Shown here piece by piece: positions 48,788 to 62,573 of a stretch of DNA of 64,000 bases. Numbering within the stretch: the stretch's first letter is position 1; the number at the start of each line of letters is the position of its first letter. The notes under the pieces were generated by a model, which worked only from the letters and a program-made list of their open reading frames with translations, was not told the DNA's origin and did no database searches. The stretch is from positions 35,605,842-35,669,841 of the forward strand of contig NC_132880.1 in the NCBI RefSeq assembly GCF_030463535.1, written 5' to 3'. A program made the position numbers and the translations under genes. Source of the DNA: Salminus brasiliensis (lineage: Eukaryota; Chordata; Actinopteri; Characiformes; Bryconidae).

Positions 48788-50444
48788 AATGTAAAGGCAG
48801 CGGTTGGTGTGGCACCGGATAGTATTAGGTAGTCAGTTTCTAGTGATTATTACTAGGAATAGCAGCAGTGGCATTATCCCACAGTAGCTTATATAAAGCA
48901 AGCAGGAGTGTCATCATAGTGTAAATGTGATACCAGTAACAGGTTATGGAAGCACAGCGAACTCATCCAGAGATGATGAGTTTGTGACCTCTGATTTGGT
49001 TCTGCATAATTCAGAGGTGAGATGTACAGCATTCAGACTGGTTTGGTGTTAAATGGTCCACTATACAGAAATTTACCTAGGCTGATTACTTCACAGTGGT
49101 GTTGATAGGACCCAGAGATGTCTGTGATGTCAACCCTGCAAATATGGTCACCTATTTTTATGCATAATCACCAGTGAACCTGGTGGAGTTTTTCCATGTA
49201 ATGTTGTTAGTGGTAAAATATAGATCATTTCTACATTTTTTTAGGTTTCAGGACAGCTTTGCCTGCATGTACCTCCTCCCTAAAAATACTTAGCTTTTTA
49301 AATAGCTTTTTTGAAAGCTATCGTAAAACTATACCTTACATTCAGTTAACCTGGTTCCCATCACTACCACTGTGAGCAATCCTGATAAGAACTTCACAAG
49401 AACAAGAGCTTCTTGACAAGAGCTTCTCTGAAATGGATCATTTAGCATCAAACTAATCTGAATGACTGTGTTTGCATTACACTGATTGAATTATGCAGAC
49501 ATTTTAAAATATGTGTGAAATTCCCCTTCAAGCTCATCTACCCATCTGTAGTGAGTGGGTTTGGATGGGGCGTGTTACAGGAGCATGTACAATACGATGG
49601 ACTACTGTTATGGGTTCACTTTGCTCTCCCTTCAGTCTGTACTGCAAGATTAAATGCGTTATCTTTCAAGTTTTTGAAAAGAGAAATGCATGGGGCCGGA
49701 GCGAGATGGTAGAAGTTTCCGGAGTTCTGCGAGCATTTGTGTACTGTTCCTGCCACAGGCTTTCTTTTCCATGGCTCGCGGCCCGGCCTGGCTGGGCTCG
49801 GACGGCTGCCTGATCCATCCAGGCGGCGTGGGCGACTGTGTTATTAATTACTGTGGATTCTTGGCTCCCGCACTGTGATTGTATTCTCAAAACATGTCAT
49901 GAAAACATTTTCTTCGAACAGCTGTTTCTTCCCTCCCTTTTGAATCGTGGACTCACGATTCAGTTGAGTTTCTGTTTCATCTGCTCAGAGCCTGCTGGGA
50001 AAGTTCGGGCCTTTTTAGAATGCGCCTGTAGAGGAGGGTGCGATTCGTTTACTAATGGGTGCACAAACACCCCCGAATACGTACGCGTACACACACACAC
50101 ACAGACACTCATGCTCAGACACTCTCTGTCTAATTACCCCTATAATGTCAAGAGAGAAATTAGAGGTCACTAGGGTTGTGCGGGGAGCTGTCCTGCTGGA
50201 GTCAGTGGGTCTGACCGCGTAATATTTTAGATTTAAAGCGAGGTCTCGACTTCTAATTATGCTTAAATTCCCTTCAAGCTGAGGGCTTCATGGTAGCTTT
50301 GTAATCTGTGCATAATGAACTTGACCCTGGTTTCTTTGCAGTAATGAGGGCCTCTTCTGTCTGCGTGGTTAACCTGTCTTGTTATTTCCACACATTAACA
50401 TTAGTGGACTCTCCTCTGATTGCAGTTTTTTCTTTTTTTGGCAG
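48788..50444. other. hpca intron 1, 3' end, with a GC-rich island
   Basis: 49680-49870 is GC- and CpG-rich (gctcgcggcccggcctggct and ggcggcgtgggcgac) in AT-rich surroundings. It sits about 600-800 bp upstream of the first coding exon, so an alternative promoter or first exon is possible. A CA run lies at 50087-50103, and the polypyrimidine tract before the acceptor at 50425-50440. Confidence 0.45.
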
Positions 50445-50495
50445 GTCTGACTAGGGGCCTTGGTGTTGTCGCTGTGCACACAGAGACTCGTTGCC

Positions 50496-50591
50496 ATGGG
50501 AAAGCAGAACAGCAAGCTCAGGCCCGAGATGCTACAGGACCTGAGGGAGAACACTGAGTTTTCTGACCATGAGCTGCAGGAGTGGTACAAG
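50496..50591 (+). CDS. hpca: hpca coding exon 1 (exon 2 of the gene), residues 1-32
   Basis: The start codon at 50496 has G at -3 and G at +4, a strong vertebrate initiation context. It encodes MGKQNSKL, in which Gly2 is the N-myristoylation site shared by hippocalcin, HPCAL1 and neurocalcin. The exon continues through the helix before EF-hand 1 and ends after the codon of Lys32 in EWYK. A donor, gtgaga, follows at 50592, so the intron is phase 0. The exon is preceded by a T-rich tract and acceptor ggcag ending at 50444, which leaves 51 nt of 5' UTR in the same exon with no ATG. The PEMLQ and ENTEFS residues match mammalian HPCA better than HPCAL1. The open frame runs 20 codons into the intron before a stop; those residues are not coding. 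Confidence 0.93.
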
Positions 50592-50807
50592 GTGAGAAAG
50601 GCAACTTTACGCCTCTATGCAGAGGGGAAATGGTTAATTGTGTCCCTTTAGTTCAGAAAAAAAAATGTAATTCTACATTTTATTTTGCCTAAACAAACAA
50701 ATGCATAGAAATATAATTTATATATTATATATTTCAGTTGCGAAATATATTACCCTGACAGTTCGGTCCACAATCTGGTCAAAAACAAGAAAAACACCTA
50801 TACATAC

Positions 50808-51112
50808 AGGTGGGCAGTAGGATGATATTTGATCAAAATTGTGATAGATTGTATCGTAACACAAAATATGCTTTTTTAAGCAAATCATGGATGTCATAGA
50901 AGAGTGCACATTTCATTACGGAGAGTGTAATTAGTGCTGTTTAATTAGACAAAGTGCAGCAGATTTGGAATATAAATCACTGCACTCGGTACGGGAGAGT
51001 ATTTGAATGGCAGTTTTTAGAATCTGCTGCTACCTATGCATTTTGTGTGTATGTCAAAATATAACTGTCGGGATCGGGATATGATATTTGTGCCATATCG
51101 CCCAGTCCTACC
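50808..51112. repeat. possible nonautonomous element next to hpca coding exon 1
   Basis: gtgggcagtaggatgatatt at the left and gatatttgtgccatatcgcc plus cagtcctac at the right are imperfect inverted ends. These resemble fish elements starting with ggactgggcgatat. It begins about 215 bp after the coding exon. Confidence 0.35.
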
Positions 51113-51227
51113 TCTCCTATAATACAAATCTATTTCTGGTTCACGTTGAAGAATTAACCTTTTTAAACCTTTTAAGTTTTTTACTGTTTGACATAATGTG
51201 AGTCTGACTGTTGTTCCCTTTACCTCA

Positions 51228-51400
51228 AATTAAAAAATCATGATGAATGGACCAATAGAAATGCTCCAAAATGACCTGGTATACAATTATTTTATGGTTA
51301 TTTCCATTAAAAGTTAGGGTAACAAAATGTTTTTTTGCAGAATTTGTGCGACAGGGCTCAATGGTCATGTGAAAATGCATTCTGTTTTTTGTACATAAAA
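51228..51400 (-). repeat. interspersed repeat family C, copy 5
   Basis: The + strand reads tgaatggaccaatagaaatg and tttccattaaaagttagggt, nearly identical to copy 4 in the core. It lies in hpca intron 2. Confidence 0.6.
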
Positions 51401-52694
51401 CCATTAAGTGGACCAAAGGGAAAGTTAAATGTTAAATATATTTCTAACAAATGGAAGAGCTTGCTTGGCTATATTTGCCATTTGCCATTTGAGCAAATTA
51501 AATAGTAATCTGTGGTGAACATGCCTGTAATACACAGCATGTCAGCTACTCTTTTGGCTTTGGTTAAAACATCAAATACAAAAAGGATCCAGTAAAATTA
51601 AAAGTATTCAATCAGAGTAACAGTAAGATCTAAATTCTGAATTAAGCGGAACCCTCAGGGCCCTTTAAGGTGTTCAGAGAGATCCTAATGATTTCTGTCT
51701 GTAATTCTGATTTACTTTTCACTGAAGACAATCATCATGCTTGTTGTATTTTAAACTCTGGAAGCATTACCATAATACTTCGGCTTAAAAACAGTGATGG
51801 ACTGCATGTGATATTGTAATAACGATGACTTAAGCCAAAAGGTCATATAATCATGGAGTCACATGATACTATCTAACCACACCATGAGCCACATGCACAC
51901 AAGAACATAAAAGCAGCTCTTTTCCCCAGAGATAGCCAGATATAGCATCCTGTCCTGACTGTAGTCTACATCTCTGTGTGTAGTGGTCATGGGAAATGAG
52001 CTTTAATGATGCACTAACAGGCTCTGTATCTCACTGCTGTGATGGCCCTGAGGAGAGGTAGGGATGCCTGCAGTAAACACACAGCTATATGAATGGATTA
52101 GAGGATGTGTGTATTGAAATGTAAGATCCAGTGAGTCATGCTGGCTAAAGGGCTGAAAAAGAGCTGAGTGAACACAGTCTGACCTGCGTTTTAACTCACA
52201 ACCTCGCCACTCAGAGTCAGGTAGCCAGCAAGGGGCTTTTTTTGGATGCTGAGTCAATTCTATGAAAAATCATTAAAACAAATCCTTGGAAATTTGATGA
52301 TATTCTTTACACAAGAACACATGGACATGTAAAGAAGAGAGCAAAACAGAGGAGAGAGATAGATATGGAAAAAAAATAGTAAAAGATGAAAAGGAACAAC
52401 AGCCAAGCCTCAACATAGCACAATTAACAACACTGCCACACCTGGACAAATTTAAGCCAGTTTAGCCAAAGCTACTTGGTGGAAAGGTGACCTAAAGAGA
52501 GGAATTTAAGGAGCTTAATGAGATGAGGATTTTCAGAAAGACCCTGTCCTTTAGGACACCATGTCAAAGAGCATAAAGCATACAAAGGATACAATTTACA
52601 TAACCATTTTTTTTTCATAACCAGTGTCGGGACAAAACGTCTGTAAAGCTTAATAAAATAATTTTGATAATTAATAAATTAATAAAACTTTTAA
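51401..52694. other. hpca intron 2 tract, no feature recognised
   Basis: AT-rich, no repeat family or gene signal seen before the LINE fragment. Confidence 0.5.
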
Positions 52695-53246
52695 TAAGTT
52701 TTGGTGAAGGCAAGTGCTGGTTCAGCTTTATTGAAGAATGATTTATATTCTCTCCACTGGCTTCCTGTAGCTGCCCGCATCAGATTTAAAACCCTGACGC
52801 TGGCCTACAAAGCCAAGACTGGACCAGCCCCTCCATACCTGATGGCAATGGTCAAAAGCCGATCCGCACCAAGAGCCCTTCGAGCTTCAAGTACGGCTCG
52901 GCTCGACCCGCCATCCCTCAAAATCCGCGGAAGACAAGCGTCCAGGCTCTTTTCTGTCCTGGCACCCAAGAGGTGGAACGAGCTGCCCCTGGGTGTCCGA
53001 ACGGCCGAGTCGCTCGCTGTCTTCAAACGCAGACTGAAGACCCACCTCTTCAGAGAGTACTTGGACGAATAGTTCTATGGTCGCCTTATTGACTTGTGTT
53101 TAGTAATGTCTAAGCTTAGAGGTATCTTTTGAATTATTAGTCTATTCTAACTAGCTGAGGTTTTCTTGGGTAAATAGCAAAGCACTTTGTAAGTCGCTCT
53201 GGATAAGAGCGTCTGCTAAATGCAAATGTATGTAAATGTAAATGTA
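52695..53246 (+). mobile_element. 5'-truncated L2/CR1-like LINE, reverse transcriptase C-terminal end and 3' tail
   Basis: An open frame (52701-53072) contains LHWLPVAARIRFKTLTLAYKA, PAPPYL, SVLAPKRWNELPLGVRTA and FKRRLKTHLF, the conserved post-RT end of fish L2/Rex-type LINEs. It is followed by a 3' UTR ending tcgctctggataagagcgtc, gctaaatgc and repeats of aaatgta. The tail is shared with the SINEs at 12228 and 44130. The first two thirds of the LINE are missing, as expected after incomplete reverse transcription. It lies in hpca intron 2. The frame is intact for 123 codons, so the insertion is fairly young. Confidence 0.85.
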
Positions 53247-54319
53247 AGACTGTCTTCTAATGAATGCAGCATGGATTTATACAATGGTTTTCAAAGAATT
53301 TCATTTTATACAGTTTTTGTCTAGGACATTTGGGTAACACCCAACATTTTTGCATATGTAAATGTACCCTTATTTCCAAATAAATTAACAGTAATTAAAA
53401 AAAAACAGAGCCACAGAGTCAACCTTGCATGCCAATCCTTATCTTAACCCACTTTATCAATAAAACTTGTAAAGCAACCTAGTGCCTAGACATAGTGCCT
53501 ATCACTGATAACAGACCAAAGAGTGTCCTATAAATAATAAGCCACACTCAAACTCAGCTTATTAGCCCCGTCTATTTCCCTCTGCTTCAGCAGTTTCAGC
53601 AGTGTTTTTATCAGACCTGAGGTCAGGGCACCCCAAATGGTTTTGTATGGCACACACATAGTCCTGATTCTGAATATATGGCCCTGTATTATTGTTATAA
53701 CTTATTTCACCTCAGTTGGGCCTCTGTAGGGCCTTGTGACTCTCCAATGACACTGTGAAGCCTCTGTGCACTTCTCGAAAAGTACCTAACGCTCTGTTAG
53801 GGCCTGTTGGGTCTAATATATTCTACCATACTCATGTTAGTCAAACAGTACTCCAAATCCTCCATGCACAATCACCAACACAACAGGATGTCCCCAGAAA
53901 ATACTGACTTTCTGTGACACCAAGGCTTGTATGAACTTGTATGAAGAAATAGTTTGTTACAATAGAGGCATGTTTATTTTGTTGTATGAATGTATGGTTT
54001 TTGTTTTTGGAACAAGATCTTATAATGGTGCCATTATAGCATAATGTTTTGCTGTGAAAAATACCTCTAAATGCTAATGAGTTAAAGGTTTGCTTTTCAA
54101 CACCTGTATTGATCAATTTGTCTGAACATTCTCACACACACGGGACAATAACCAAGGAATCACTGGACAGATGTAAAAATTTAGTTGAACATGAAAAATT
54201 AAAAAGTATTAGAACATAATTTCATGTTGTGTGGATGTTAACCTTTGAAATTTAGCAGATGGTGGTTTTTTGGTTACTGTACTACACTAACTAAATTATG
54301 CTATGCTTAGCTGAGCTAA
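53247..54319. other. hpca intron 2 tract, no feature recognised
   Basis: AT-rich; the - strand frame at 53841-54116 has no support. Confidence 0.5.
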
Positions 54320-54475
54320 TTAACTCACTAGGACTTCCCCTATCATTTGCAATGCTCCCGATATTAGGAGGGTGAGAACAAGCACATACCTCCTCCGATA
54401 CATGTGAATTCAGTCACCACCTCTTTTCGACTGCCGCCAATGCAGCGTCACTAGGAGGAAAGCACCGGATAACAA
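54320..54475 (-). repeat. partial copy of tRNA-like repeat family 3
   Basis: On the - strand aaaagaggtggtgactgaat and ctcaccctcctaat match the body of the repeat at 32880-33195. It ends about 80 bp before the acceptor of hpca coding exon 2. Confidence 0.5.
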
Positions 54476-54560
54476 CGTCTGTGATGTTGATAATGGTGTA
54501 AAAAAGATAAAGTCACAGGGCTTCCTTATGACGTTGACCTTATTTTTCTGTCTTTTTAAG

Positions 54561-54842
54561 GGGTTCCTTAAAGACTGCCCAAGTGGCCACCTGAATGTGG
54601 AGGAGTTCAAGAAGATCTACGCCAACTTCTTTCCATACGGTGATGCCTCCAAGTTTGCCGAGCACGTCTTCCGCACGTTCGATACCAACAATGATGGCAC
54701 CATTGACTTCCGGGAGTTCATCATCGCCCTAAGTGTGACATCACGGGGCAAGCTGGATCAGAAGCTGAAATGGGCCTTCAGCATGTATGACCTGGATGGC
54801 AATGGCTACATCAGCCGTGAGGAGATGCTGGAGATTGTGCAG
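54561..54842 (+). CDS. hpca: hpca coding exon 2 (exon 3), residues 33-126: EF-hands 1-3
   Basis: This 282-nt exon starts after the acceptor tttttaag with GFLKDCP and ends at Gln126 before the donor gtcaga. EF-hand 1 (about residues 37-48) contains the Cys38-Pro39 pair that disables calcium binding throughout the neuronal calcium sensor family. EF-hand 2 has loop D73, N75, D77, T79, D81, E84, and EF-hand 3 has loop D109, D111, N113, Y115, S117, E120; both look fully competent. The linker [10 protein letters not shown] is close to identical to other family members. Asp98 (GKLDQ) replaces the usual Glu. A nearby open frame begins upstream at 54528, but its first residues come from the intron's polypyrimidine tract. 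A tRNA-like repeat sits only about 80 bp upstream of the acceptor. Confidence 0.95.
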
Positions 54843-55093
54843 GTCAGAGAACATTCTGGGAGAATCCATGCAAAGACCTTTACAAGCTGTAGTAGGTGCT
54901 GAAGATTCAAGTGGCTGTTAATCAGACAGGGAACACGATTCTTTTATGGCACCAATAGATGCTATTAAGAGGCCAACACTGTCGTCTTAGCTTAGTTATG
55001 TTTGCCTTTGGACAGCTGAGTGCAGCTGAGAGAACAGTACCTGTTCAGTAGTGTTTTGTCAGCTAACAAACCAGTGTTTACTTGCATCATCAT

Positions 55094-55442
55094 GCACTAT
55101 ATGTCCAAAGGTTTGTGGACACCCCTTCTAATGAATGCATTCAGCTACTTCAAGTTGCAATCAATGTTGAGACAGATGTGCAAAAGCACACATCACTCAC
55201 AGTTTATCCAGTCCCTGTAGATAGGTGTTGCCAATAGAATAGGACTCTCTGGAGCAGACAAATATGATCTTATTGGAACCATGCCTAATACCAGGCGTGG
55301 GCTAGAGTGATATAAAGCCCCCCAGCATTGAGCTGTGCAACTATGCTCTCTGGAATGATGGGGGTGGTCTGTTTTAATATCCTTTATTTAGGAAGAAACA
55401 GTCAATGAGCTTGTGTCCCAATACTTAAGTTCATATAGTGTA
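55094..55442 (+). mobile_element. family A short DNA element, copy 9
   Basis: It begins cactatatgtccaaaggttt and ends ttcatatagtgta. It lies in hpca intron 3, about 250 bp after the end of coding exon 2. Confidence 0.7.
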
Positions 55443-55707
55443 AGTGATGGGCCAGAAAGAGTCATACGGTGCTTTAATAATGTGGAAAATGGTTTGGTGT
55501 GGGAGCTTTTCACCATACACTGCCCACCCTGCTTTCTGTCTTTCTGAATAAATGTTCATCTGCAGTTAAAAAGTCCTGAAATCCTGGGATGCTGCAGCCC
55601 CTTCATTACCTCCACGTCTCCAATGGTTTTTAATTTGGCATCTCCCACATCCCATTAGCACCCAATTACAACTCCACACCACTGTGTTGTGCACATTACA
55701 CTGCCTA

Positions 55708-56886
55708 CATTGATGGGAAAAACAAATACACCCTCTTTGAATTATATAGTTTTATGTATCAAGATGTAATAAAAAACATCTGGTCCTCAGCAGGTCTTAG
55801 AATTAGGTAAATACAACTTCAGATGAACAACACCACACAACAGATTCCATCTTCTTTACAAGGTTGCTTCAGTTCATTCAGATGTTTGTGGGCATTTGTT
55901 TATGCACAGCTCTCTTAGGGGCCCACCACAGCGTTTTAATGGAGTTGAGGACTGGACTTTGACTGGCCCATTGCAGCACCTTCTTTTCTTTATTTTTAGC
56001 CATTCTGTTGTAGATTTGCTAGTGGACTTGGGATCATTGTCCTGTTGCATGACCCAATTTTGGACACGCTTTAGCTGTTGGATAGATGGCCTTACATCTG
56101 ACTCAAGAATACTTTGGTATACAGAGGAGTTCCTGGTCGACTCAATGACTGCAAAGCACCCAGGTCCTGTGGCTGCAAAACAAACCCAAATCTTCACCCC
56201 CATCACCACCGCCCTTGATAGTTGGTATGTGTTGTTTATGCTATGTTTGGTTTTTGCCAATCACAGCCTTGTGCAGTATGGCCAAACATCTCCACTTTGG
56301 TCTAGTCTGCCCAAAGGTTGTTTCAGAAGTCTTGTGGTTTGTTTAGATGCAACTTTGCAAACTGAAGCTGTGCTGCCAGGCTTTCTCCTGGCAAGCCTTC
56401 CAAACAAGCCATACTTGTTCAGTCTTATTTTAATTGTACGGTCATGAACTTGAACGTTTAACTGATGCTTGCAGAGTCTGAGATGTAGCTCTTGGTTTTT
56501 TGCAGTTTCTCTGAGCATTGCACAGTCTGACCTTGGGGTGAATTTGCTGGGACGTCTTGAATGTTTTCCACTTGTGAATAATCTTTCTCACTATAGAATG
56601 ATGGACTTCAGCTGAGGATCTATTCATCAGGGACATTTAAGTAGCAGCACCTTACTGCTAAACTCAACCTACTCACTGCTACTTACCCTCTTTATTCTTA
56701 TGAAAGCAGTAAGGGTGTACTTAATTTTTCACACACTGTTTCTGCAGTTGAGCCTAGTTTTGATTAAATAAATAATGACATGGTGGAATTTTTTGTGTAT
56801 TGTTTATTTGAGGTTATATTTTAATGTGTCCTAATATGTAAAAGCATAAAATTCAAAGAGGGTTTACTTTGTTTTTCGCATGACTG
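55708..56886 (-). mobile_element. degenerate Tc1-like transposon, 1179 bp, in hpca intron 3
   Basis: The ends share an imperfect inverted repeat (gggaaaaacaaa and ccctctttgaatt at the left; its complement at the right) and are flanked by TA at 55706-55707 and 56887-56888. The terminal repeats are short (about 40 bp), unlike the long-ended element at 10162, so this is a different subfamily. The transposase remains are broken. It sits in the intron between hpca exons 3 and 4, antisense to the gene. Confidence 0.85.
55874..56636 (-). pseudogene. Tc1-like transposase pseudogene
   Basis: Transposase pieces appear in order on the - strand. A helix-turn-helix portion lies at 56442-56636 and a region with RTIKIRLNKYGLFGRLARRKP at 56261-56518. 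A catalytic portion with VMQQDNDPKSTSKST (second aspartate) lies at 55874-56260. The pieces lie in different frames. At 56302-56304 a TAG stop falls inside the first catalytic motif (reading LWAD-stop-TKVEMFG, where WSDET-like sequence is expected). The protein cannot be made. The 183-codon frame on the + strand over the same region is its antisense shadow. Confidence 0.85.
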
Positions 56887-56888
56887 TA

Positions 56889-58279
<1,391 letters not shown>

Positions 58280-58625
58280 TAAAACAACATTATGTAGCAG
58301 GTTCACCGAAAATCAGCTTCAGAGTCATGCTGGTGATACACTGGCTTGTAATAGGGGGAACAGTGTCTCTGTCATTACCACTACAGACCCAGAACATCTA
58401 CTATTGCACTGCTATTGTCACTTTAGTATCAGTTCATATTTGTGTAAAATCCTGCAATATTACTCTAGTCATCCCACACAATTCTCTCACTTCAGACATT
58501 ATTTCTGTATCTCTTAGCTTGTCATCAAATGCAGTTCAGGCTCCAAGACTCCATAACTGTTATAGCTTTCGCTAAGTAAGTGAACTTGAGTTTATTTAAC
58601 ATGTGGCAAGTATGTCATTGAAGTA

Positions 58626-59129
58626 CACTGAAATGTTTGCGGACACGCCGTCTAATTAAAGTGCATTCAGCTACTTTAAATTACACCCATTGCTGAAACA
58701 GATGTGCAAATGTAGTCTAGTCCCTGTGGAGAAGTCTTAGCTAATAGAATAGGACTCGCTGGAGCAGATAAATATGGACCTACTGGCACCATGCCTAATG
58801 TCAGGCGTGGGCTAGAGGGGTAAAAAGTCCCCCAGCATTGAGCTGTGGAGCAGTGGAACTGTGTTCTCTGAAATGATGGATGGTGCTCCATCCAATAATT
58901 TTGGGATGCATTTGGGAGATGGAGAAGAGGTAGGGTGGTGATCATTCAGCATCCTGACCTCACTAACGCTCTTGTCACTGAATGCAATCAAGCCCTCACA
59001 GCAGTGCTGCAGAAATCTAGCAGAACGCTATCCTAGTTACTCCAAAAAGGATTGTGCAGGATAAAATCTTTTTTTTTAATATCCTTGATTGAAAGAGCAG
59101 GTGTCCCAATACGTTGTTTATATAGTGTA
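58626..59129 (+). mobile_element. family A short DNA element, copy 10
   Basis: It begins cactgaaatgtttgcggaca and ends gtttatatagtgta, about 500 bp, in the last hpca intron. Confidence 0.7.
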
Positions 59130-59956
59130 TGTGTTAGGCCATGGTCTTAGACATGGCATTGGCTATTCACTGGGACTGGCCCAGAACCATCAATTTTGGT
59201 GCTGTTAGCATGTTGACGTTTGCTAACTTTAGACAGTCATTAAAATTAAATAAGTATTAATAAGTAAATAAGTGTATCCCATGATTTGATACCGAGGAGA
59301 GCACAGTGCTGCACACTTAGGCCCAGCAAAAAAGTGAGGTGGTTAGATCTCTAACTAATTGAGCTAACTAATCAGTTAATTCTGTTATCACAAACACACA
59401 TAAAATACAAAAATGAACTTCATTTTGTCAGATCTTTATTGTGTCACTATAGTACAGCTTGGCGCATTAAGGTGGTTAGTGTGAAACAACTGCTGTGGTT
59501 GGGGCAGTGGGTGATTTGTGTGCCAGCTTCTAACTTAGCAATTAGCATGCTGGCTAACTCGGTTAACATAAACAGTAGAATTACAGAAAGATGAAAATGC
59601 AGTTTTCTGACAGGTTGTGGAAGCAGTCTCTCTCTCTTTTATGAGTTTATTTAGAGCCAATGAGGGAGAAACGGTTGGGTCTTCAGAGCCGGGCCACCCA
59701 TTCAGAGCTCAGTACAGCGAGATACAACAGGAATGCTATTGGTCGTGGACGCTGCGTTAGCCAAATTTGAAATTTTAGCATGCAAAATTTATTTGTGCTG
59801 GAAGATGCAGAGACATAAATGCTCATCACTGCGAATCCCATTGAAATAATTGCAATTTCACTGGTGAATATTAGCTGACAGCCTAAAGTGACCACAGCTT
59901 TATGGTGGCTACCTGTGCTACAGAGACTAAACATGTCTTGGGATTCTCTGAACTTT
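59130..59956. other. hpca intron 4 tract, no feature recognised
   Basis: AT-rich and nonrepetitive in this window; no gene signals. Confidence 0.5.
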
Positions 59957-60286
<330 letters not shown>

Positions 60287-62366
60287 GTCCTCCCCACTAA
60301 CCCACCCCAGAGGAGCAGACGCTCAATGCATGAAGGTCGTCGTCTCTTATTGTTATTAGTGTTCTGGACGGAAGAGTTTAAAGCGAAAAAAAATGCAAGT
60401 CTGTTTTCCGTTCAGTTGTTTTTTTTTCTTTTGAGAAAGGACACGCCTACATCTGAAGAACAAAAGACAACACCTGCAAACGACGTCTCGTGTCCGCTGC
60501 GCTGCGTCTGTCCGCGTCTCCGCGGAGGCCCGCGGAGCGCTCGGCTCACTGTCCTGCTACTGACCCTGCTCCAGGCTCCTGGTTTTTGGGAGGGACTGTT
60601 CCCTGGGAATTGTGCATGCACAGCCACCTAACCCCCTCTCCCCACCCAACTCCCCACTCCTGCCCAACCTCACCCACCCACACACACCCCTTCTCACTCC
60701 ACCATGTGTTTGATATGTCTCCTTTTTTTTCCTTTTTTTTGTTCTCTGATGTCATCGTTCTCCTTTTTATATCCATACTGATGTGTATATACAGTATAAA
60801 TACGTATAGGACATAATAGACAAAAGGCAACTGTAGATGTATTTTTACTCGCTTGCATTCAAAGACAGTATTATGTAGCTTGAGGAGAGTATTCAAATCC
60901 GTAGCCTCCAGTAGATGCAGACTGATGGACTGAGTGTTGGGATTTTTTTTAATTTATTTTTTTTAAGTGTGTTGCTATGGCGCTTATGATCTTTCCTTTA
61001 TTAAGAGAAGGCTGAACATCCCGCTGTTTTATTTTGTTGATTTTATTTCATATTTTTTTTGGTTGTATATATATATGTATGTATTGTTTACATCATATGT
61101 TCTTTATTTATTTATTTTATTTTTTTGGCAGTTTTACTTCTGTTATTTTTTTTTGGATCAACTCTGTGAAATCATCAGTGCTTGACTCTCCCGGGAGTTA
61201 ACCGCTGCTGATTTTGCTCTGAAGGAAGACTTCTTTTATTACTGCTGAACAGAGATATTAGAGAGACTTGAAGCTCTATCCGGCGTCTGCGGCGAACTGT
61301 TATAAGCTGACGGCTTGGCCAAGCATTGTGTGACACATTTGCATCAGGGGAGACATTCCATTGTGTTCTGGAATCAGATGCTTGTAGCACATATGACCTG
61401 AGGCGCTTTGTGCGTGCGCACGCGTGAGAATGCGAGTGTGACGTGCGCATGTTTTCGGTGCATGTGTGAGTGTGTGTACGGGTGCGTTTGTATGCGCGTT
61501 AACTTTCTAGTATCACTTTGTGTCGTAACAATACGGTACGTCTTTAAGGTAATGCTGTGTTTTTTGAACCCCTTGTTTTAAGTGGCAATTTCCTCCACAC
61601 CATGAAATACCATGACATATTTTGCAGAAGGTACTAGCAAAAGATCTGTTTGTAATTTCATCATCATTATTGTACAACACAGAAGGAATGTACAGCCCAG
61701 TGATTTAGGACCACATCTCACCCACAGACAAATTGCATCTGTAATTCAAGAGGAGAGGTATCACAGGTATTGCGCGATAGCACTAAGGGCTTGTTTCCAC
61801 TCTTGACTGAAGGAGTGTATAAAAAAAATTATATATGTATCTATATCACTGCTTTCATCTTTCTTTCTCGTGCAACAACAGCCGAGAGCATATCCCCCAC
61901 AATACCCCCACCAACCCAATATCGACACACCCTCACCTTCTGTCTCGCTCTACAGCTCTTAGCATCTCAGCACCTCTCATCGCTTCCATATTCGTACTGA
62001 GTCAATATACATATAATATATATGACTGCACCCTTATGGCAACCCCACTATCCCTCTTTTATGTTGCATGGAAACCTCATGCGAGGACGTCATGATTGTC
62101 CCCCTTTGCTGATACTGATGACAAATATACTTATGTGTTTGAAACCTTGTCTCAGAGTGGTTACGTGACGGGATACTGGCACAACCAGCCTGATCTTCAC
62201 CATTGTTCACCAACAACACAGGGTAAAATTAGTTAATCAGACAGACCAACCAACGAATGCACAGTTATTTATATTCATTTATTTATTTGTGTTTAAATTA
62301 CAGATGTGAGCCTTCCAGTTAAAGGCTAAATGTTTTGTGGTAAAATAAATAGGTTGTTCTGGTCAC
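60287..62366 (+). other. hpca: predicted hpca 3' UTR
   Basis: No AATAAA appears between the stop codon and 62344, so a single 3' UTR of about 2.1 kb is predicted. It contains a GC-rich block (60480-60620), long T runs (60720-61160), alternating purine-pyrimidine sequence (61380-61500) and two Pumilio-type TGTATATA elements at 60783-60790 and 61064-61071. I recognise no repeat family in it, unlike the introns. Long AU-rich 3' UTRs are common in neuronal genes. Confidence 0.6.
62344..62349 (+). terminator. candidate hpca polyadenylation signal AATAAA
   Basis: This is the first canonical AATAAA after the stop codon. It is followed by a G/T-rich stretch (ggttgttctggtc). A second AATAAA at 62774-62779 lies beyond a short DNA element and is a less likely alternative. 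Confidence 0.5.
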
Positions 62367-62573
62367 AAGGTATTACTGCCCATGTATACCATTCAAATAT
62401 TACAGAGGAATTCCACAGCCTTTTCAAAATTCCTGCTTAACTACCCCTTGAAAACTTGTAAGACCACAGTTCATTGCTAATATAATTTACATCACTTTCA
62501 TAGGCCCTAAAACCACCTTGTGGCACTCCACAAAATCAGCCAAACCAAATGTTTATACGATACGATTAAGGGC

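Noticed and set aside
54528..54560. Upstream extension of the second coding exon ([11 protein letters not shown])
   Set aside because: These residues come from the polypyrimidine tract; the acceptor at 54559-54560 joins in phase with EWYK of the previous exon.
55896..56447. 183-codon + strand open frame
   Set aside because: It lies antisense to the Tc1-like transposase pseudogene and has no domain of its own.
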